64,000 nt of DNA from Phymorhynchus buccinoides (GCA_017654935.2 CM065690.1:33333626-33397625), one strand, 5' to 3'. Counted from the first letter of the stretch, positions 14,781-63,041 are shown. Program-made: numbers and translations. Notes: generated by a model not told the origin, from the letters alone.

Positions 14781-15344
14781 TTAAAGGGCCATCCTGACGG
14801 ATGCGTTTTTGTAAGAAACACGTCCAGATCACCAGGAAAACACCCTTTACAGAGATTGCAACACTCACTTTGCTCTGGTTTCCTAGAAATCAAACCGTCA
14901 AATCGGCGATTCCTCCTTGGCGGAGGTGCTGGAAGTCAAATTATTTCACCCAAAGAGAAGGCGTGTGCTGTCTCTTTTCTAATGGCCGCCTGCGTGTAGA
15001 CCAAATCGTTTGCATGAAATTGTCGCAATACAAGTCTTTTTTAAAATAAATTGTATACAGATTATCTAAAGGAGTTTCGCTCACAACAAAGGAAACAGCT
15101 CCAATTTTTTTTTGGACTTCACTACAAAATAATAAAATGCTTCAACCACAATGAGTGACCTCCACACACCCCATCCAAAATGGCTACTCTCTCTAGCATC
15201 TCCGCCAAGTAGGAATCGCCGTTTAGACGGTTTAATTTCTAGGAAACCAGAGCAAAGTGAGTGTTCCGATCCTTGAAAACGCTGTCTTTCTGGTGATCTC
15301 GACGTGTTTCTTGCAAAAACTCATCCGTCAGGGTCCACCTTTAA
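14781..15344. mobile_element. Foldback element with about 150-bp arms
   Basis: TTAAAGGGCCATCCTGACGG ATG at left is inverted at right as CATCCGTCAGGGTCCACCTT TAA. The arms (14781-14932 and 15195-15344) also share TTTGCTCTGGTTTCCTAGAA. Non-coding loop. Confidence 0.85.
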
Positions 15345-15479
15345 TAATATATCCCCATGTGTATGTGTCCCTGTCTGTATGTGCCCTCTCGGATTTGGGT
15401 AATTAGGGTTAGGGTCGGGTTAATTAAGGGTAAGAAATTGGGTTGGGTTAGGATTAGGGCACATATGATAAAAGAGTCA

Positions 15480-17310
15480 TAAGACACGGAGACACGGGGA
15501 CACTTAGAGATGGGGACAATACGGACGAAATTAGTAACACACAGAGACGGGAACACAATGGGACGGGGACACAAAGAGACGAAATTGGTGACATATAGAG
15601 AGACACACATAGAGACGAGACTGAAGACACATAGAGAGACACACAGAGACGAGATTGAAGACACATAGAGAGCCACACATAAAGACGAAATTGAAGACAC
15701 ATAGAGAGAGACACATAGAGACGAAATTGAAGACACATAGAGAGACACACATAGAGACGAAATTGAAGACACATAGAGAGACATATAGAGACGAAATTGA
15801 AGACACATAGAGAGACATATAGAGACGAAATTGAAGACACATAGAGAGACATACATAGAGACGAAATTGAAGACACATAGAGAGAGACATATAGACGAAA
15901 TTGGTGACATATAGAGACGTGGACACATAGAGACGAAATTGAAGACACATAGAGAGATACACATAGAGACGAGATTGAAGACACATAGAGAGACATACAT
16001 AAAGACGAAATTGAAGACACATAGAGAGAGACATAGAGACGAAATTGGTGACATATAGAGAGACATACATAGAGACGAAATCTTAGACACATAGAGACGA
16101 CACATAGAGACGAAATCTTAGACACATAGAGAGAGACACATAGAGACGAAATTGAAGACATATAGAGAGAGACATAGAGACGACATTTTATACACATAGA
16201 GAGACACACATAAAGACGAAATTGAAGACACATAGAGAGACACACATAGAGACGAAATTGAAGACACATAGAGACGAAATTGAAGACACATAGAGACGAA
16301 ATTGAAGACACATAGAGACGAAACATGAAGACGACATAGAGACGAATATTGAAGACACATAGAGACGAAATTGAAGACACATAGAGAGAGACACATAGAG
16401 ACGAAATTGAAGACACATAGAGAGACATATAGAGACGAAATCTTAGACACATAGAGAGACACATAGAGACGAAATTGAAGACACATAGAGAGACACATAG
16501 AGACGAAATTGAAGACACATAGAGAGAGACACACATAGAGACGAAATTGAAGACACATAGAGAGACACATAGAGACGAAATTGGAGACACATAGAGAGAC
16601 ACATAGAGACGAAATTGAAGACACATAGAGAGACATATAGAGACGAAATTGAAGACACATAGAGAGACACACATAGAGACGAAATTGAAGACATATGTCC
16701 CCGTGGGGATACCGGGGGGTCTTTTGTAAAAATAGTTCCCCCACCTTCTGGAAGTTCTGTGCTTGTAGCTGCCTCTAATCGGCCACTCTCTTTGACTCTG
16801 CCATTTCCCTTTGCTTTCTATCATCTACTATCTTTCTGACTTATATCCCATTCTCCTGCCTTTGTCAAAACAATCTTCCAAATAATGTATCTCCTTTGAG
16901 CTCCTCCGAAATCGGAATGTGTCGGCTGTACGCAGCGGGGAGAACCAGTGAAAACTGAAAACCGGACTCATACGTACCTTACTCATTATGGTCATATGGC
17001 CTGGGAACGAAGAAGAAGAAGAAGAAGAAGAAGAAGAAGAAGAAGAAGAAGAAGAAGAAGAAGAAGAAGAAGACACATAAAAACGGGAAAGTCCGGGACA
17101 CTAACACAGACACAGGTGGCTACATAGTGATGAAATTGGTGACATATAATTATAGACGGGGACACATAGACAAAATTGGTGACACATAATTATAGACGGG
17201 GACACAGAGAGAGACGAAATTGGTGACACATAATGATAGACGGGGACACACACAGATTCGATATATGGTGACACATAATTATAGACAGGGACTGACACAG
17301 AGAGACGGGG
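15480..17310. repeat. Minisatellite with about 28-34-bp units, split by SINE-like copy A
   Basis: Units are AGAGACGAAATTGAAGACAC plus ATAGAGAGACACAT variants from 15480 to 16695. After the SINE-like insertion the array resumes at 17100-17310 as GGTGACACATAATTATAGAC GGGG units of about 55 bp. The minus strand is open for over 450 codons only because the unit lacks stops. Confidence 0.88.
16697..17074 (+). mobile_element. SINE-like repeat with (GAA)n tail, copy A
   Basis: Starts CCCCGTGGGGATACC and GGGGGGTCTTTTGTA, shares AGTTCCCCCACCTTCTGGAA GTTCTGTGCTTGTA with copy B, and ends GGGAACGAAGAAGAAGAAG plus (GAA)n. It is inserted inside the 15.5-17.3 kb minisatellite, splitting it. Confidence 0.75.
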
Positions 17311-17534
17311 GCTGAATGCTACAGAACCACTGACTCATACCTAGTGACAATCACTGAAGCTTGACTTGTTCAACCGGTTTTCGTTTGGGTTTTTTTGGTG
17401 TTTTTTTGGGGGGGGAGAAGTCAGAGGTTTTCAAAGCTGAATATATGCATGACTCTTCTTTACAATTCCAAAGACCTATTGATTCCGTAGCGTCTCTTTT
17501 TCCTAATCTCTATAATACGGTCGGAGTTGGGTTT

Positions 17535-18460
17535 TTTCTCTTCTTTGTCCGTCACCGAAGGTGAACGGACATTGCGATGGGCTGGTTTGTATTTTTTTTC
17601 TTTTTTTTTTTTCTTTTTCTGTCTGTCCTAAGGATATCTTCCGAACCGCTTGACCGAATCGCGTCAAATTTTGTGTGAAGGTGTGCCTCCTTAATAGGAA
17701 GAGATCGGCGCAAACCATTTTGCCGTCGTGACCTTGACCTTGACGTACGACCTTGAAAACTCGAAAATCTATTGTTAGCCATATCTCGGGCACCGATCGA
17801 CATAGGATGTTGAAACTTGGTATGAAGGTGGTTTGGCTTATGCCCGTTCTGATGATGGCATACCGATCAAGGTCAAGGGTCAAGGTCAAAAAAAGATCGC
17901 TGGAGCCTGAAAATCGGAGGGTCATTTTTTTCTCCTTCTGTCTGTCCCAAGGATATCTTCGAACGGGTTGACCGAATCACGTCAACTTTTTGTGTGCTGG
18001 TGTGTCACTATGAGAGGAATTTTGCCGTCGTGACCTTGACCTTGACGTACGACCTTGAAAACCCAGAAAATCTTTCAGGGGCTCAATAACTCCCACACCG
18101 TTGGTGGTTAGAGTCTTCAAATTTGGCATGTAGGTACTTTGGCGTATTTATGCCCTTCTAGATAGTGGCATACCGATCAGGGTCAAGGTCACGGTCCGGG
18201 AGATCAGTAGGCCTTGAAAGTGGTAGGGGTCTACAAATTGTGGTTTTCAGACCATATTTTCCACATTTGTACTTAACAGCAAGCGCTTCAATATTGTGTC
18301 TGGCACTGTATACCCTAGAGTAGAAAACATCCGCAGCATAAAATTCGATCGCCATGCTGACCTTGACCTTGAACGTGTGACCTTGAAAACCCGAAATTTC
18401 CTTCTTTGCGCTATTACATTATCTGTCTCGATAGCTGTATCTCATAAGTTGAACTACAAG
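17535..18460 (+). repeat. TGACCTTGACCTTGAC-rich interspersed repeat, two partial units
   Basis: Begins GTCCGTCACCGAAGGTGAAC GGAC, then CTGTCTGTCCTAAGGATATC, CTTGACCGAATCGCGTCAAA, GTGACCTTGACCTTGACGTA CGACCTTGAAAAC and ATACCGATCAAGGTCAAGGG TCAAGGTCA. A second unit starts at about 17935. Stops in all frames; non-coding. Confidence 0.8.
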
Positions 18461-18749
18461 ACTGTATTATGCTCTTCAACTATGTTGTAGCTCATGTGTG
18501 GTGTCAATCTCCATGGTTGTTCGAGTTTTGTAAACTTGTTGTAGAGACTATTCGTAAAATGGGTGTCGGTGTTTTTTTCTAAGAGTAGCATTCTTCCTCA
18601 GCTACTAAACAGACCATGGCGATAAGTGACAAATTGGTCTAGGAAAGAATAGGGAGACGTCAGAGATGAGAGATAGACACAGAAGCAGTAGAGAGGACCT
18701 GCTGTAGCGATGTGTGGTACGAATGTGAAAAATCGTGTTTTAACGTCCT

Positions 18750-19290
18750 TCTTACCCCGGAGCAGAGAGCAGAGGCACAGAGACAGGCAGACAGTACAGA
18801 GAGACAGAGGATAGAGAGAGAGAGAGAGAGGAGCCATACAGAGAGAGCAGGAGAGAGAAAGAGAGAAACAGACAGAGTACACAGATAGAGAGAAAAGATA
18901 AGGATAGACCGACTGAGAGACAGAGAGAGGAACAGAGAGACGTAGAGATAGACAGAGTGGTCTGTTCAGAGAGAGAAGCGACTGACAGAGTATACCGCGT
19001 TAAAGATACACATAAGTAACGCGACTTAGAATAAGGTACATAGACAGAGAGGAGTAACAGAGACAGATATTCACGACAGAGATAGAGAGAGAGATATAGA
19101 GGGAGAGAAGAGAGATGAGAGAGAGAGACGAGATAGATAGAGAGTACGCTAGAGAGAGAGAGAAGAGAGCAGGCAGACGGAGACAGACACATAGATGAGG
19201 ACATAGGCGCTACAGAGCAAGGCAGTGAGAGAGACGAGAGAGAAGAGACACAGACAGAAAGCGAGACGAGAGAGAGACACAGACATTACA
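18750..19290. repeat. Degenerate purine-rich (GA)n tract
   Basis: About 540 bp of interrupted GAGA/CAGA on the plus strand, followed by the opposite polarity (CT-rich) at 19480-19580. An open minus frame (18752-19204) is compositional only. Confidence 0.85.
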
Positions 19291-19741
19291 AACATACACC
19301 AGACGAAAGCCTACACTTCCATAGGAATGCTATGACAGAAGATCAATAGCATACAACAAAGACCCTCATAAACCATTAATCGGCACTGACGAACACTGAT
19401 CATGACCTATATCGTTCACTTTACCCCCCCAAAAGTCTCCCTCCTAATTTAACGGCCTTCTCGTGATTCTCTTTTTTCCTGCTCCCTCTCTCTCTTTCTG
19501 TCTCCTCTCTCTCTCGTTCTCTTTTCTCGTCCATCGCCTCTCTCTCTCTCATACTTACTCCTTCTCTCTGTCTATCTCCTCCTCTCTAATCATCTATAAT
19601 ATCTGATCTTTGTATACGTAAACCAATCACGTGTTACAGGTCTGGCTGCGTGTCAGGACTTTCTTTTTACGATCCCTCCTATGAGGAGACTGCAGACTAG
19701 GCAACCCTTAAGTACAACATGCAAATGCCCAACGTCTAACA

Positions 19742-20629
19742 AGGCGTCGCCGAGCGGCAGACATGTCCGTCACCAGCAATGCCAGACGCACGGTTGCGCA
19801 CACCCCGTAAGCATAATTGTCCGTCACCGTAAGGTGATGGGACTTGGCAGTGGTCTGGTTTGTATTTTTGTTTTTGTCCGTCACCATAGGTGATCGGACT
19901 TTGTGGTCGTCTGGTTTGTATTTGTCTCGTCAAAATAGGTGATCGGACTTTGCATGGGCTGTGTGTTGTTTTTTTTTGTTTGTTTGGTTTTTTTTCTGTC
20001 TGTCCCAAGGATATCTCCCGAAACACTTGACCGAATCGCTTCAACTTTTGTGTAGTGGTGTGTCACCATGAGCAGCAAAAGGAGGTATCCGCGCAAAATC
20101 ACATTTTTGCCGTCAGTGACCTATGACCTTGACCTTGGCTTACGACCTTAAAGACCGATAATCTTTAATGGGCCTATTAGTCTCTCCCTCGACATCGTTG
20201 GTGTTAGAGTCTTCAATTTTGGCATGGAGGTACTTTGGCGTATGCCCTTTCTGATGGTGGCATACTGATCAAGGTCAAGGTCACGATCCGGGAAATCGGT
20301 AGGCCTTGAATGTGGTAGGGTTCTACAAACTGGGTTTTAAGCTTTATTTTCCACAGTTGTGCTGACAGAGCGTTCAGATTGTATATACTGTATACCTAGA
20401 GAGAAAGCATCCCAGCAGTAAATTATCGCATGCTATGCTGACCTTGGCCTTGAAGTATTGACTTGACCTCGAAAGTTCTTCTTGCAGCTATGTATTTCTT
20501 CTTCATGTGTATCCGTGAACTAGAGAAGACAGAATCCCTTGCTATTTTGTGTCAGATGGACACATCGACGGGGGCGCAAGTGGTGGCATTGCTGGGTGCG
20601 ACGGACATGTACTGCCGCTCGGCGACGCC
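19742..20629. mobile_element. TIR element enclosing a TGACCTTGACC-type repeat
   Basis: Left arm AGGCGTCGCCGAGCGGCAGA CATGTCCGTCACCAGCAATG CCA (19742-19784) is inverted at 20584-20629. The interior has two GTCCGTCACC ... GGTGAtCGGAC small palindromes (about 19820 and 19876) and a copy of the repeat described at 17535. No transposase. Confidence 0.75.
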
Positions 20630-20756
20630 CGGGTTTTTTATGTTCTAAGTCCATGTGACTCTCCACTCTGGTTTGATTGGGAAGAAAAGAAGGACATTAT
20701 TCTGTCGCCTACTGCATCTTTATGGATGAGAGCGATGGTTGTCTGTGTGGGGTGCA

Positions 20757-20759
20757 GTC

Positions 20760-20818
<59 letters not shown>

Positions 20819-21300
20819 CTCTCTCGCTCTCTCTCTATATCCCCCCTTAAAAGTGGTATATTGAACAAACAATTGTCATTGTCTCAGGAATGTTTCCCTT
20901 TAGTCTTACTCAATTTAAAACTAACAATCAGTTCACCATTGTTAATATTATCCATGTTGCTTTAATTCCAATTTTTGATATCTTTTCAATTTTTTCACAT
21001 GTGCAATTTTTGTTCACATTTCTTGCCTGATGTTTTATGCAGTCAAATTTTCTTCCTTGAGCCCAACAAATGGTAATGAATGTGTGAGTGAGAGGCAAGG
21101 TCAAAGAAGCTATTGCGGTTTCTCCTTTACCCTCAATAAAACATTCGATTTCGTATCTCTCTCTCTCCTCGCGTCTCTCTCTCTCCTCTCTCTCTCTCCT
21201 CTCTCCTCTCCTCCTCTCTCTTCTCTCTCTCTCGCCTCTCTCTCTCTCTCTCCTCTCTCCTCTCGCTCTCTCTCTTCTATATCTCTCTCTCTGTCTCGCC
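20757..21300. repeat. (CT)n blocks at retroelement 3' ends
   Basis: (CT)n at 20757-20836 and 21155-21300. The second is directly preceded by ACCCTCAATAAAACATTCGA, the retroelement 3'-end signature also seen at 23402. Confidence 0.9.
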
Positions 21301-21419
21301 ACAGCTGTACGGGAGAAACTTTAGTTCATCAATACACAATCTCTTCCTATTGATTCATATTATGTGTTGAAATACTAGGAAATTCATGATCAGAGAAAAA
21401 TCCAGATATCAAATGAGCA

Positions 21420-21678
21420 TTGTAATTGGTATTCCACGGTAGAAGCAAGAAAAAATTCCCAAACAAATACATGGAACATTGACTTTGAATGGACCCCCTC
21501 ACTAAGGATTAAAAGAAGGTGTCGCATTAATTACGCCGACAAATTGGCAGATATAAAACATCTATGGAAAAATGTTAAAACGTCAACTAACTCTACTTGG
21601 CAGAATAGCAATTCTGGAAATCTCTAATATATCAAAAATTAAGACATATATGGCTGAGTTCTACTCCCCCCCCACCCG

Positions 21679-21711
<33 letters not shown>

Positions 21712-23060
21712 ACCACCCCCCCCCCCCGCCCCGACATATTTTTGAAACTCTACAAAAACTTTGTACAAATTTGTTGAATTTAAAAAAAATATAAATAAGC
21801 AGAAAAACGCACACAGGTATCAAACGGTGGGATAGGACTACCAGAGATAAAAAAACCTTTGTCACTTCGTTTTAAAGCTAACCGAGACCGTAAAACTGAA
21901 AACGGTGAATTCATAATGGAAGCAGATTTTACAAACAACTTTCCGTTTTATGGCATCTCGTTCATAAAACATGGACCTGAACAACTAACAAGTTGCAAGT
22001 ACAATCAGTTGGCTCAAGACGTGTAGAGCCTACAAATAGTTTATATATGAGTACAGAGAAAAGTGCAGGGGGCGGGGGGGGGGGAAAATATTGGCTGAGC
22101 CTATTGTTTTAATAAACGAAAATGGGAACTACAAGATAACCTTCAAAAATCTCATGACTAAAATGTAAATTGTTGTAGTATGATTTCTAACCCGTTGATG
22201 GTTACAAAGCTAGCATTTTCAGAACACTTTGCGAGATGCAATACTTACGGTAAGAAACAATCAACATATTAACGCAACATTTTGTGCCAAAAAAATCTTT
22301 GCAATAAAAGGATGTAAAGGTACTATGATTTTTATTGAAAATAGACACTCCAAAATGCTGTGAAAAATGGGATCAAAACTATTCAACAAGCCATGATTGT
22401 GAAATCATGTATTTTTATATGCACATAAGATAAACGATGTTAAAGGTAAAATGGTTCAAGATTGAAATAATGCACAGATGTCTTGGGCACAACAAATTTT
22501 AAAAGAAAATCGGTGTAATATTAATGATAAATGTTCATTTGTAAAACAAAGAAGGACAGCGTGACCATGTATCTGGAAATGTAACCATGTAGAAATTGGG
22601 GAGCCCTTACTTGTGTTTGTAAAAGAAAGATGCTAAATGCCAATAATCTGTTCTTACCGAATCTCTGGTATTAATGGGGTTGATATACAATATTAAAATG
22701 ATTTGGTGTTTTACTTTATTTGATATCCGCCAAACAATTAGGCAGCAAATTGAACGAAATTCATTCCTCAAGTACCTTTTTTCTGAAAAAAAAACTCCAA
22801 GCCGATACACTTGTGTGAAGAATATATCGCCAAGATACCCTTAACTACACAAGTTCTCTTGTCAAGTGGATGCCCTTATCATAATATTAACCTGATGACA
22901 ATATATGAAAAACAAAAAAAAAAATTCTTTTCTGTTTTCCTTAAAAAGATGTGATCTAATTTGTTCTTTAATGCCTTTGTATATAATGAATGTGCTGAGG
23001 CCTTATTCAGTATGGAGAATATCTGGGAACTTCAATAAGGATATTGTTCAGTCACCACTC
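21420..23060 (+). pseudogene. Degenerate L1-like LINE ORF2 C-terminal relic
   Basis: Broken plus frames give RIAILEISNISKIKTYMAEF at about 21600-21660, resembling the L1 RT-thumb pattern GKxxVIKSLxLSKLxYL. Later pieces are FPFYGISFIKHGP (about 21945), ILAEPIVLINENGNY (about 22090) and FLKYLFSEKKLQ (about 22765). A 60-nt C-rich run (21661-21731) interrupts it. Many stops; an inference from weak similarity. Confidence 0.4.
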
Positions 23061-23127
23061 CTAGTTTCGTTGGGGTATTTTTATTTTTTATTTATTTTTT
23101 AGTGTATGTAGGTGGGTACTATTGTGT

Positions 23128-23552
<425 letters not shown>

Positions 23553-24024
23553 CGCCATGCTGTTACGGAGGAACCTTTAGTTTCATCAATACTCCGAATT
23601 TATTTCAAGCCAATTTTGTTTCCCAAAAGTACGTTTCATAAATCACAGTCGAGCATAGTTTAGTATGTAGGTAAAATTAGTATTTCAGGCAGACATCGAT
23701 AGATTCTTTTAGTTCATGAGCATTTTTATGTATGTTGGCAAAAAAAGTCTTATTAAATACATTCTCACTGTGAGTTCTCTTCGGTGGGGCCTCAGACGCC
23801 TACATAGATTCGTTCCCTTGGGGATGCTGGTGTCGGAATTCTGCACGAACAAGCGGGGTGTGGCTGCGAGTTAAGCATCGGAGCATGAAGCGGCGGGGAG
23901 CAACGTCCTCGTACGACCAGAAGATGGGACAGCAAATTTTGTTTTTAAATTCTTAGTCCGACCTTTTTTTTTCTTTTTCTTTTCCTTCCCGTGGCTGTTA
24001 GGCCATAAGGACGGATGTAGGTAG

Positions 24025-24234
24025 GGGAAGACGGGGTAAAAAGAGCATGGGCGGGTAAGAGAAAGCCCACCCAATTATTCTCATGAACTGGAAGCAAAAA
24101 TTTCGTCGTCATTTTGACCATAGACGAGCGTTAATGTATAGCATTGTTATGGGAAATTTGACTGAAATTGTCTTATTCATGAGATAATTGGGGTAGGCTT
24201 CTTACGTCCATGCGGCTTTTTAACCCGTCTTCCA
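24025..24234. mobile_element. Shorter relative of the 24.6-kb MITE
   Basis: GGGGAAGACGGGGTAAAAAG at left, GCGGCTTTTTAACCCGTCTT CC at right; interior GAAATTTGACTGAAATTGTC. Confidence 0.65.
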
Positions 24235-24335
24235 TATGTGTCCGTTTTCAGTTGGACTGGTCTCCCTGCTGCATTACATTTCGACCACATTCTGATTTCG
24301 GAGGAGCTCAAAGGAGACATTGATTTGGACGCCTG
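24230..24335 (-). mobile_element. Fragment of the (GAA)-tailed SINE-like family, minus strand
   Basis: GTCCGTTTTCAGTTGGACTG GTCTCCCTGCTGC and ATTTCGGAGGAGCTCAAAGG are the reverse complement of copy A at about 16890-16970. A shorter fragment of the same kind is at 2540-2600 (GTGTCCGTTTGCACTGGTCT CCCCGCTGCG). Confidence 0.6.
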
Positions 24336-24630
24336 AATGAAAATCTTAATTAATGTCTTAACAGAATAGTGATTTTAGACAACATGCCAAAAACCATGAA
24401 AACAAATATGACATGCAGCTTAACAACAACAAACAACAAAGGAAGCCAAAACACTATACAGTAAACTTCCAAAGGCGTGGACAGCATCATCGCAATTAAA
24501 GCAATGTAATTTTCTTTAAAATACCTGATATATGATACTTATGAAACAAAGCGAACGACAGCTTCAATCACGAATTGTAAAATCGTAAGACGTTCGTGGA
24601 CAGAATTCTTTTACGTGGGTAACCAATATA

Positions 24631-25093
24631 GGTGAAGACGGGTTAAAAAGCCCATGGGCGGTCAAAGCCCATGCCAATTATTATGAAATAAAAGAAAATT
24701 CAGTCAAATTTGCGATGAGACGAATCTAAACATAACACTAGTCTCACGGCGCAAAACTGTGAGCTGAAAGTGTTGCATTCGAGCTAATTGGCAGGGCTCT
24801 CCCGCCCATGGGCTTTTTACCCGAAAATTTCAGTCAAATTTGCGGATTGGACGAATGCAAATCAAACAATGTACTCAAGGGCAAATGTGACTGAAATTGT
24901 TCATTTCATAGAGATAATTTGTATGGGCTCTTACCCGCCCATGGGCTTGTTACCAGAAAATTTCAGTCAAATTTGCGATGAGACGAATGCTAAACTTAAC
25001 TAGTTCAAGGGCAAAATGTGACTGAAATTTGTTTCATTTCATGAGATAAGGCATGGGCTTCTACACGCTAGGGCTTTTTACCCCGTCCTCACC
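24631..25093. mobile_element. MITE with TIR GGTGAAGACGGGTTAAAAAG, internally tandem
   Basis: Flanked by TA on both sides. GGTGAAGACGGGTTAAAAAG and CCCATGGGCGG at left are inverted at right as GGGCTTTTTACCCCGTCCTC ACC. The interior holds about three diverged units of TTTCAGTCAAATTTGCGATG AGACGAATGC. Confidence 0.78.
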
Positions 25094-25178
25094 TAAGTTA
25101 GTAATAGGCTAATAGGCCTTCCCCAAGATATTTGGCATTATACATATGTTAAAGGCACGGCAGGACGATAAAAGAGGG

Positions 25179-25678
25179 NNNNNNNNNNNNNNNNNNNNNN
25201 NNNNNNNNNNNNNNNNNNNNNNNNNNNNNNNNNNNNNNNNNNNNNNNNNNNNNNNNNNNNNNNNNNNNNNNNNNNNNNNNNNNNNNNNNNNNNNNNNNNN
25301 NNNNNNNNNNNNNNNNNNNNNNNNNNNNNNNNNNNNNNNNNNNNNNNNNNNNNNNNNNNNNNNNNNNNNNNNNNNNNNNNNNNNNNNNNNNNNNNNNNNN
25401 NNNNNNNNNNNNNNNNNNNNNNNNNNNNNNNNNNNNNNNNNNNNNNNNNNNNNNNNNNNNNNNNNNNNNNNNNNNNNNNNNNNNNNNNNNNNNNNNNNNN
25501 NNNNNNNNNNNNNNNNNNNNNNNNNNNNNNNNNNNNNNNNNNNNNNNNNNNNNNNNNNNNNNNNNNNNNNNNNNNNNNNNNNNNNNNNNNNNNNNNNNNN
25601 NNNNNNNNNNNNNNNNNNNNNNNNNNNNNNNNNNNNNNNNNNNNNNNNNNNNNNNNNNNNNNNNNNNNNNNNNNNNNN
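25179..25678. other. Assembly gap of 500 N
   Basis: Exactly 500 undetermined bases, a conventional placeholder length. The true size is unknown and could hide upstream anoctamin exons. (CAA)n follows at 25702-25754. Confidence 0.99.
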
Positions 25679-25700
25679 AGTCTTTTAGCCAGCGTAAGCC

Positions 25701-25738
<38 letters not shown>

Positions 25739-25818
25739 CTACAACAACAACAACCTATTCTTTCTGGTCCTGTCACTATATATATTACCTTTATTGCTAC
25801 TCTTGTTGTGGATATTTA

Positions 25819-26031
25819 CACAGACCTGTTTACTCTACTCTTTTCGAGTAGTATTCTACTCAATTTGGACCTCTACTACTATTCAAAATTGAAAATAATG
25901 CTCTAATTACTCATTTTCAATGAACATTGTTTGATGGTTTAATGAAGAGGACTACTCATTTCACACCAAAACTACTCATTTCAGCTATCCAGACTACTCA
26001 AGACTTGTGTAGGGGGTAAACAGGTCTGTTA
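25819..26031. mobile_element. MITE with TIR ACAGACCTGTTTAC
   Basis: ACAGACCTGTTTACTCTACT at left and GGTAAACAGGTCTGT at right, with the interior dominated by CTACTC motifs. Abuts the LINE fragment at 26033. Confidence 0.75.
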
Positions 26032-26032
26032 G

Positions 26033-26556
26033 CCCTCTTCTGCGTTCTTTGCACTGGCTTCCTGTCGCAGACAGAATTGAGTATAAATTAAACACACTTT
26101 GCTATAAATCTATTCATAAAGCTGCTCCATCTTACCTCTGTGACAATATTTCCATCTATACGCCAGCTCGCACTTTACGTTCAGTTTCTGACCCTCTTTC
26201 TCTCCAGATCCCTAGGTATAAGCTTTCAACTGTTGGTCGGCGCTCTTTTGCTGTCTCAGGACCGACCTCCTGGAACAAACTTCCTCTCTCCCTCCGTCAG
26301 CGACCGACTCTCTCTGCTTTCAAAGCTAACCTCAAAACCCACCTGTTCCCCCGTCATTAAAGCTCCTCTCTCTTTATCTTCTCTCTCTTGCCATTAGGTC
26401 TGTTTCTGCTATATTCCATTTATGTTATCTGTGTGTGTTCGCGTTGTATTGCGTTTGTGTTTGAATGCGCTTTGAATGCTAACGTGTGTGTGCGCTTTGA
26501 TTTGATTTATATCAAGATTCAGCGCCGTATAAATACTGTATGTTGTTGTTGTTGTT
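26033..26556 (+). pseudogene. LINE ORF2 C-terminal fragment with 3' tail
   Basis: Open plus frame: LHWLPVADRIEYKLNTLCYK, SIHKAAPSYL, RRSFAVSGPTSWNKLPLSLR and FKANLKTHLF-stop. This is the canonical C-terminal segment of L2/CR1-like LINEs, with an intact stop, a 3' UTR and a GCCGTATAAATACTGTATG plus TGT-repeat tail at 26524-26556. It lies about 95 bp upstream of anoctamin exon 1. A MITE (25819-26031) abuts its 5' side. Confidence 0.85.
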
Positions 26557-26650
26557 TACAATTCATTATAGAATTGTGGGCATGTCCAAACGGAAATCTG
26601 ATTGTGTAAATTGAATTGTTTGATTTCTTGCTTTCTTTTTTTCTTAACAG

Positions 26651-62394
<35,744 letters not shown>

Positions 62395-62439
62395 GTGCGT
62401 AGAAAATACTTAAATTATCCCTAACTGTTTTGGGATCTT

Positions 62440-62582
62440 TCTTCTCCCCGTAATATCTCATCAGTTCACTTTCTTCAGTATCCTTGCTGATTTTCTTTTC
62501 TTTCTTTTTCGTACTACCCCCTAAAGTGCAGCAGAATCTTCAACGTGATGAAGTTGGCTGCCTAAGAAGAAGAAGAAGGAGA
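62440..62582 (+). mobile_element. SINE-like 3' half with (GAA)n tail
   Basis: Contains AAAGTGCAGCAGAATCTTCA, then GATGAAGTTGGCTGCCTAAG and (AAG)n. Shares the pyrimidine-rich body and GAA tail with copies A and B, and its 3' block with 62700-62851. Confidence 0.6.
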
Positions 62583-62699
62583 CACGCAATTGTGCCAGCA
62601 TGCACACAGGTTCACACAGAGATTACTTAGGTGGTTTTTTTCTGTCTATTTTTCAAGGCAGCAAGATTCCCATAGATACACACAACCCCTTGTAGACTG

Positions 62700-62852
62700 T
62701 ATTTAATTTTTACTTTCCTTTTCTATTACTCCTATCTTCCCTGCTTTCTAATTTGCTAGACCTATTTCTTTCTTCTTACTATCCTCCAAAGTGCAGCAGA
62801 ATCTTCAACCTGATGAAGTTGGCTGCCTGAGCGAAGAAGAAGAAGAAGAAGA
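62700..62852 (+). mobile_element. SINE-like 3' half with (GAA)n tail, second copy
   Basis: AAAGTGCAGCAGAATCTTCA then GATGAAGTTGGCTGCCTGAG CGAAGAAGAAG. Its GAA tail directly abuts the TTAA-type MITE at 62853. Confidence 0.6.
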
Positions 62853-63041
62853 TAACCCTTTCGCCGCCAGCCATTAATATTCAGGATTCCTCTGTGACAC
62901 ATTTAAAGTAAGGCCTATTCCCCCCTCCAAAATGAAGAGAACAGGGTCTTTGAATAACAGACCCTGCTTTGATGCCTGTTAGTGACATGGGTGTTAAATC
63001 ATTGTGGTGCAGAAATGCGTCATTGGCGGTGAAAGGGTTAA
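62853..63041 (+). mobile_element. TTAA-type MITE, internally deleted
   Basis: TAACCCTTTCGCCGCCAGCC to ATTGGCGGTGAAAGGGTTAA with about 50 bp of the usual interior missing. Confidence 0.78.

Noticed and set aside
15454..16824. 456-codon minus-strand ORF (SSLCVSLYV repeats)
   Set aside because: Produced by a stop-free minisatellite and open in several frames; it runs into the SINE-like element.
25138..25776. ORFs through the N run
   Set aside because: They are translations of undetermined bases.
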